A program made the translations under genes and the position numbers. From Polytrichum commune (lineage: Eukaryota; Streptophyta; Polytrichopsida; Polytrichales; Polytrichaceae): 64,000 nucleotides of DNA. The notes beneath the pieces are model-generated. The model had not been told where the DNA came from. It did not search any database and saw only the letters and a list, made by a program, of their open reading frames with translations. Location of the stretch: contig OX485807.1 in the NCBI GenBank assembly GCA_950295325.1, positions 23,841,666 through 23,905,665 of the forward strand, read 5' to 3'. This document shows, piece after piece, positions 62,475 through 64,000 of this stretch (its first letter is position 1; each line of letters opens with the position of its first letter).

Positions 62475-63226
62475 GGGCGGGTTTACGTTAGGATCCAGCC
62501 CCAAAAGACTTGGGGTCCAAAAGACTTGGTACATAATGGACCTTATAGTTGGACTCAAGCTTTGAGATTGGTATTCTCAAACTAGGAGGATGTTTTCTTG
62601 ATTAAGGACCATCGAGATTTGGCGTGAACTACATTGGGTGCCCATACCCATGCCCATGCCCATACCCACCCATGCCCATGGGTTTGGGTGGGCATGGGTG
62701 CAATATTATTGTTCATGGGTGGGCATGGGTGGGCATGGTTGCGATATTATTGTTCATGGGTGGGCATGGGTGGGCATGACTGCGATATTATTGTTCATGG
62801 GTGGGCATGGGTGGGGCACAATTACACAATCATACAAGACACATTACATAATTACACAATACACATTATACAATTTTTGAATACATGGGCGCAATTTGAA
62901 TAGCATGGGTGGGCACATGTCATGCTATGTGTAGGCATGGGTGGGCATGGGTGCGCACATGTCATGCTATGGGTGGGCATGGGTGGGCATAGGTCACTGC
63001 TGATGGGCATGGTCTGGGTATGGGTGCAATTAAAAAGGAAAATGTTGGGCTCTGGCGTGAAGTGAGGCCACATAAGCACCATTTCAAAACTTTAATTCAT
63101 AGCTTGGACTAAGATTCTATCATAAAACTTTGTTGTAACTCCTTGGATCCAAAACTTTGCTTGACCCATAGGATCACTCAATTTTAGGGTTTTTTTTTTG
63201 TCCTGGACCCTAGTATAAACCCACCC
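62475..63226. mobile_element. Harbinger-like element containing a CATGGGTGGG minisatellite
   Basis: The left end GGGCGGGTTTACGTTAGGAT is inverse to the right end CTAGTATAAACCCACCC. The flanks are TGA (62472-62474) and TAA (63227-63229). Most of the interior is tandem GGGCATGGGT-type repeat. It has no transposase. Confidence 0.65.
62640..63010. repeat. GGGCATGGGTGGG minisatellite with 41-bp higher units
   Basis: Three 41-bp units (GCGATATTATTGTTCATGGG plus two GGGCATG words) run at about 62700-62815, and shorter GGGCATGGGT arrays follow to about 63005. The left edge (62640-62700) has CCCATGCCCATA words that are inverse to the rest, forming a palindrome near 62680. Confidence 0.85.
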
Positions 63227-63264
63227 TAAGGCGTGTGGATCTTATGCGGTCACTCTACTTTGTC

Positions 63265-63490
63265 ATAGACCTATGTTGAGTGGCACGTGACAAGGCTTGG
63301 AGTTGAGAATGGACACTAGAAAGACATGTATTACAAAGGGATTGGGCTATGTGCACACAATTTACTAACCATTATGAGTTCCATAGTGCACATAAATGAG
63401 AGGAACTTTATGACCATTTAGAAAGAAACGTAGTCTTCATTTGTGGACTCTTATAACTTACCCTTAATGTACCCAAACTGCACCCTTAAT
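63265..63490 (+). repeat. Dispersed repeat family A copy
   Basis: GTTGAGTGGCACGTGACAAG, GAGTTGAGAATGGACAC, AGAAAGACATGTATTACAAA, GGCTATGTGCACACAA and TTATGACCATTTAGAAAGAA. It is the least degraded copy in the window and is useful as a reference. Confidence 0.7.
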
Positions 63491-64000
63491 GAGAGGTATT
63501 GTGAACTAAACCCATTCACATGTTACACATCATTTGTGCATAGCAAGTGAATCTTTAGCTAAAATACTTGAATTTGGCAATAGTAGCATGAATTATATTA
63601 TAGAATTCACGAGTAGAATCCATGTGGCTAGTGTTTTATGTACTCAAACATAACATTTGACATATCTAAAGAAATCCTTGGATGTGGATGTGACCACACA
63701 CTCAAACTTCATGGAAGAGTGTAAAGTCTTGTTGCACACAACCATAGTGACATGCACAACAATTGGGGTTGGCCTTACCCTCAACTGACCTCATGTCCAA
63801 TGGGTTAGACCTTTAAAGCCAACCACTACAACCAAATTTGGTCATGGTGGCACTTAGGGGTTAAAGTTGAGTGGAACCCCAAAGTCTACTTGGTCATTTG
63901 TCTACAATTAGCATCAATAACTCATATGCATGTGAACATCTTGAGCTTCTACTAAGTGATTTGAATGATTGTTTCTACATCCAATGAGCCCTCTTATGCA
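63491..64000. other. Intergenic to the window end, no gene seen
   Basis: AT-rich, with no recognisable gene or element boundary. Confidence 0.4.

Overview
This window is nuclear DNA from a plant, probably a land plant. Four spliced protein-coding genes can be reconstructed with GT-AG introns and consistent codon phase. Their protein families and the exact C-terminal wording of the complex I subunit are plant-like, and telo-box motifs (TAGGGTTT) and GA-rich 5' leaders occur. The species cannot be fixed. A non-seed plant is possible, but that is a guess. There is no sign of operons, bacterial genes, CRISPR or organelle DNA.

Layout. A high-molecular-weight purple acid phosphatase (13 exons, minus strand) occupies 110-5954. 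From 6.0 to 14.1 kb there is no gene, only dispersed repeats, a Harbinger-like MITE and a strong inverted repeat. The mitochondrial complex I 23-kDa iron-sulfur subunit NDUFS8/TYKY (7 exons, plus strand) spans 14309-16701. It converges on tubulin-folding cofactor E (15 exons, minus strand, 18249-26342). At 30.1-30.9 kb lies a broken HUH/Rep-type endonuclease, the coding remnant of a mobile element. A YacP-like NYN-domain nuclease gene (10 exons, plus strand) spans 32631-37447. From 37.5 to 64 kb I see no intact gene. That half is transposon-derived: many elements flanked by TAA-type 3-bp sites with GGGC... ends (PIF/Harbinger-like), one of them carrying eight 138-bp tandem units; an LTR-retrotransposon end; foldback elements; and microsatellites.

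The four genes are unrelated housekeeping genes (phosphate metabolism, respiration, tubulin assembly, RNA processing) and show no functional linkage. The unusual feature of the window is that three of them carry recent-looking tandem duplications of 200-430 bp inside introns. In two cases the duplication copied a piece of a coding exon, leaving a decayed or decoy exon next to the real one. All splice sites were assigned by eye from consensus, phase and family knowledge. There is no transcript evidence.
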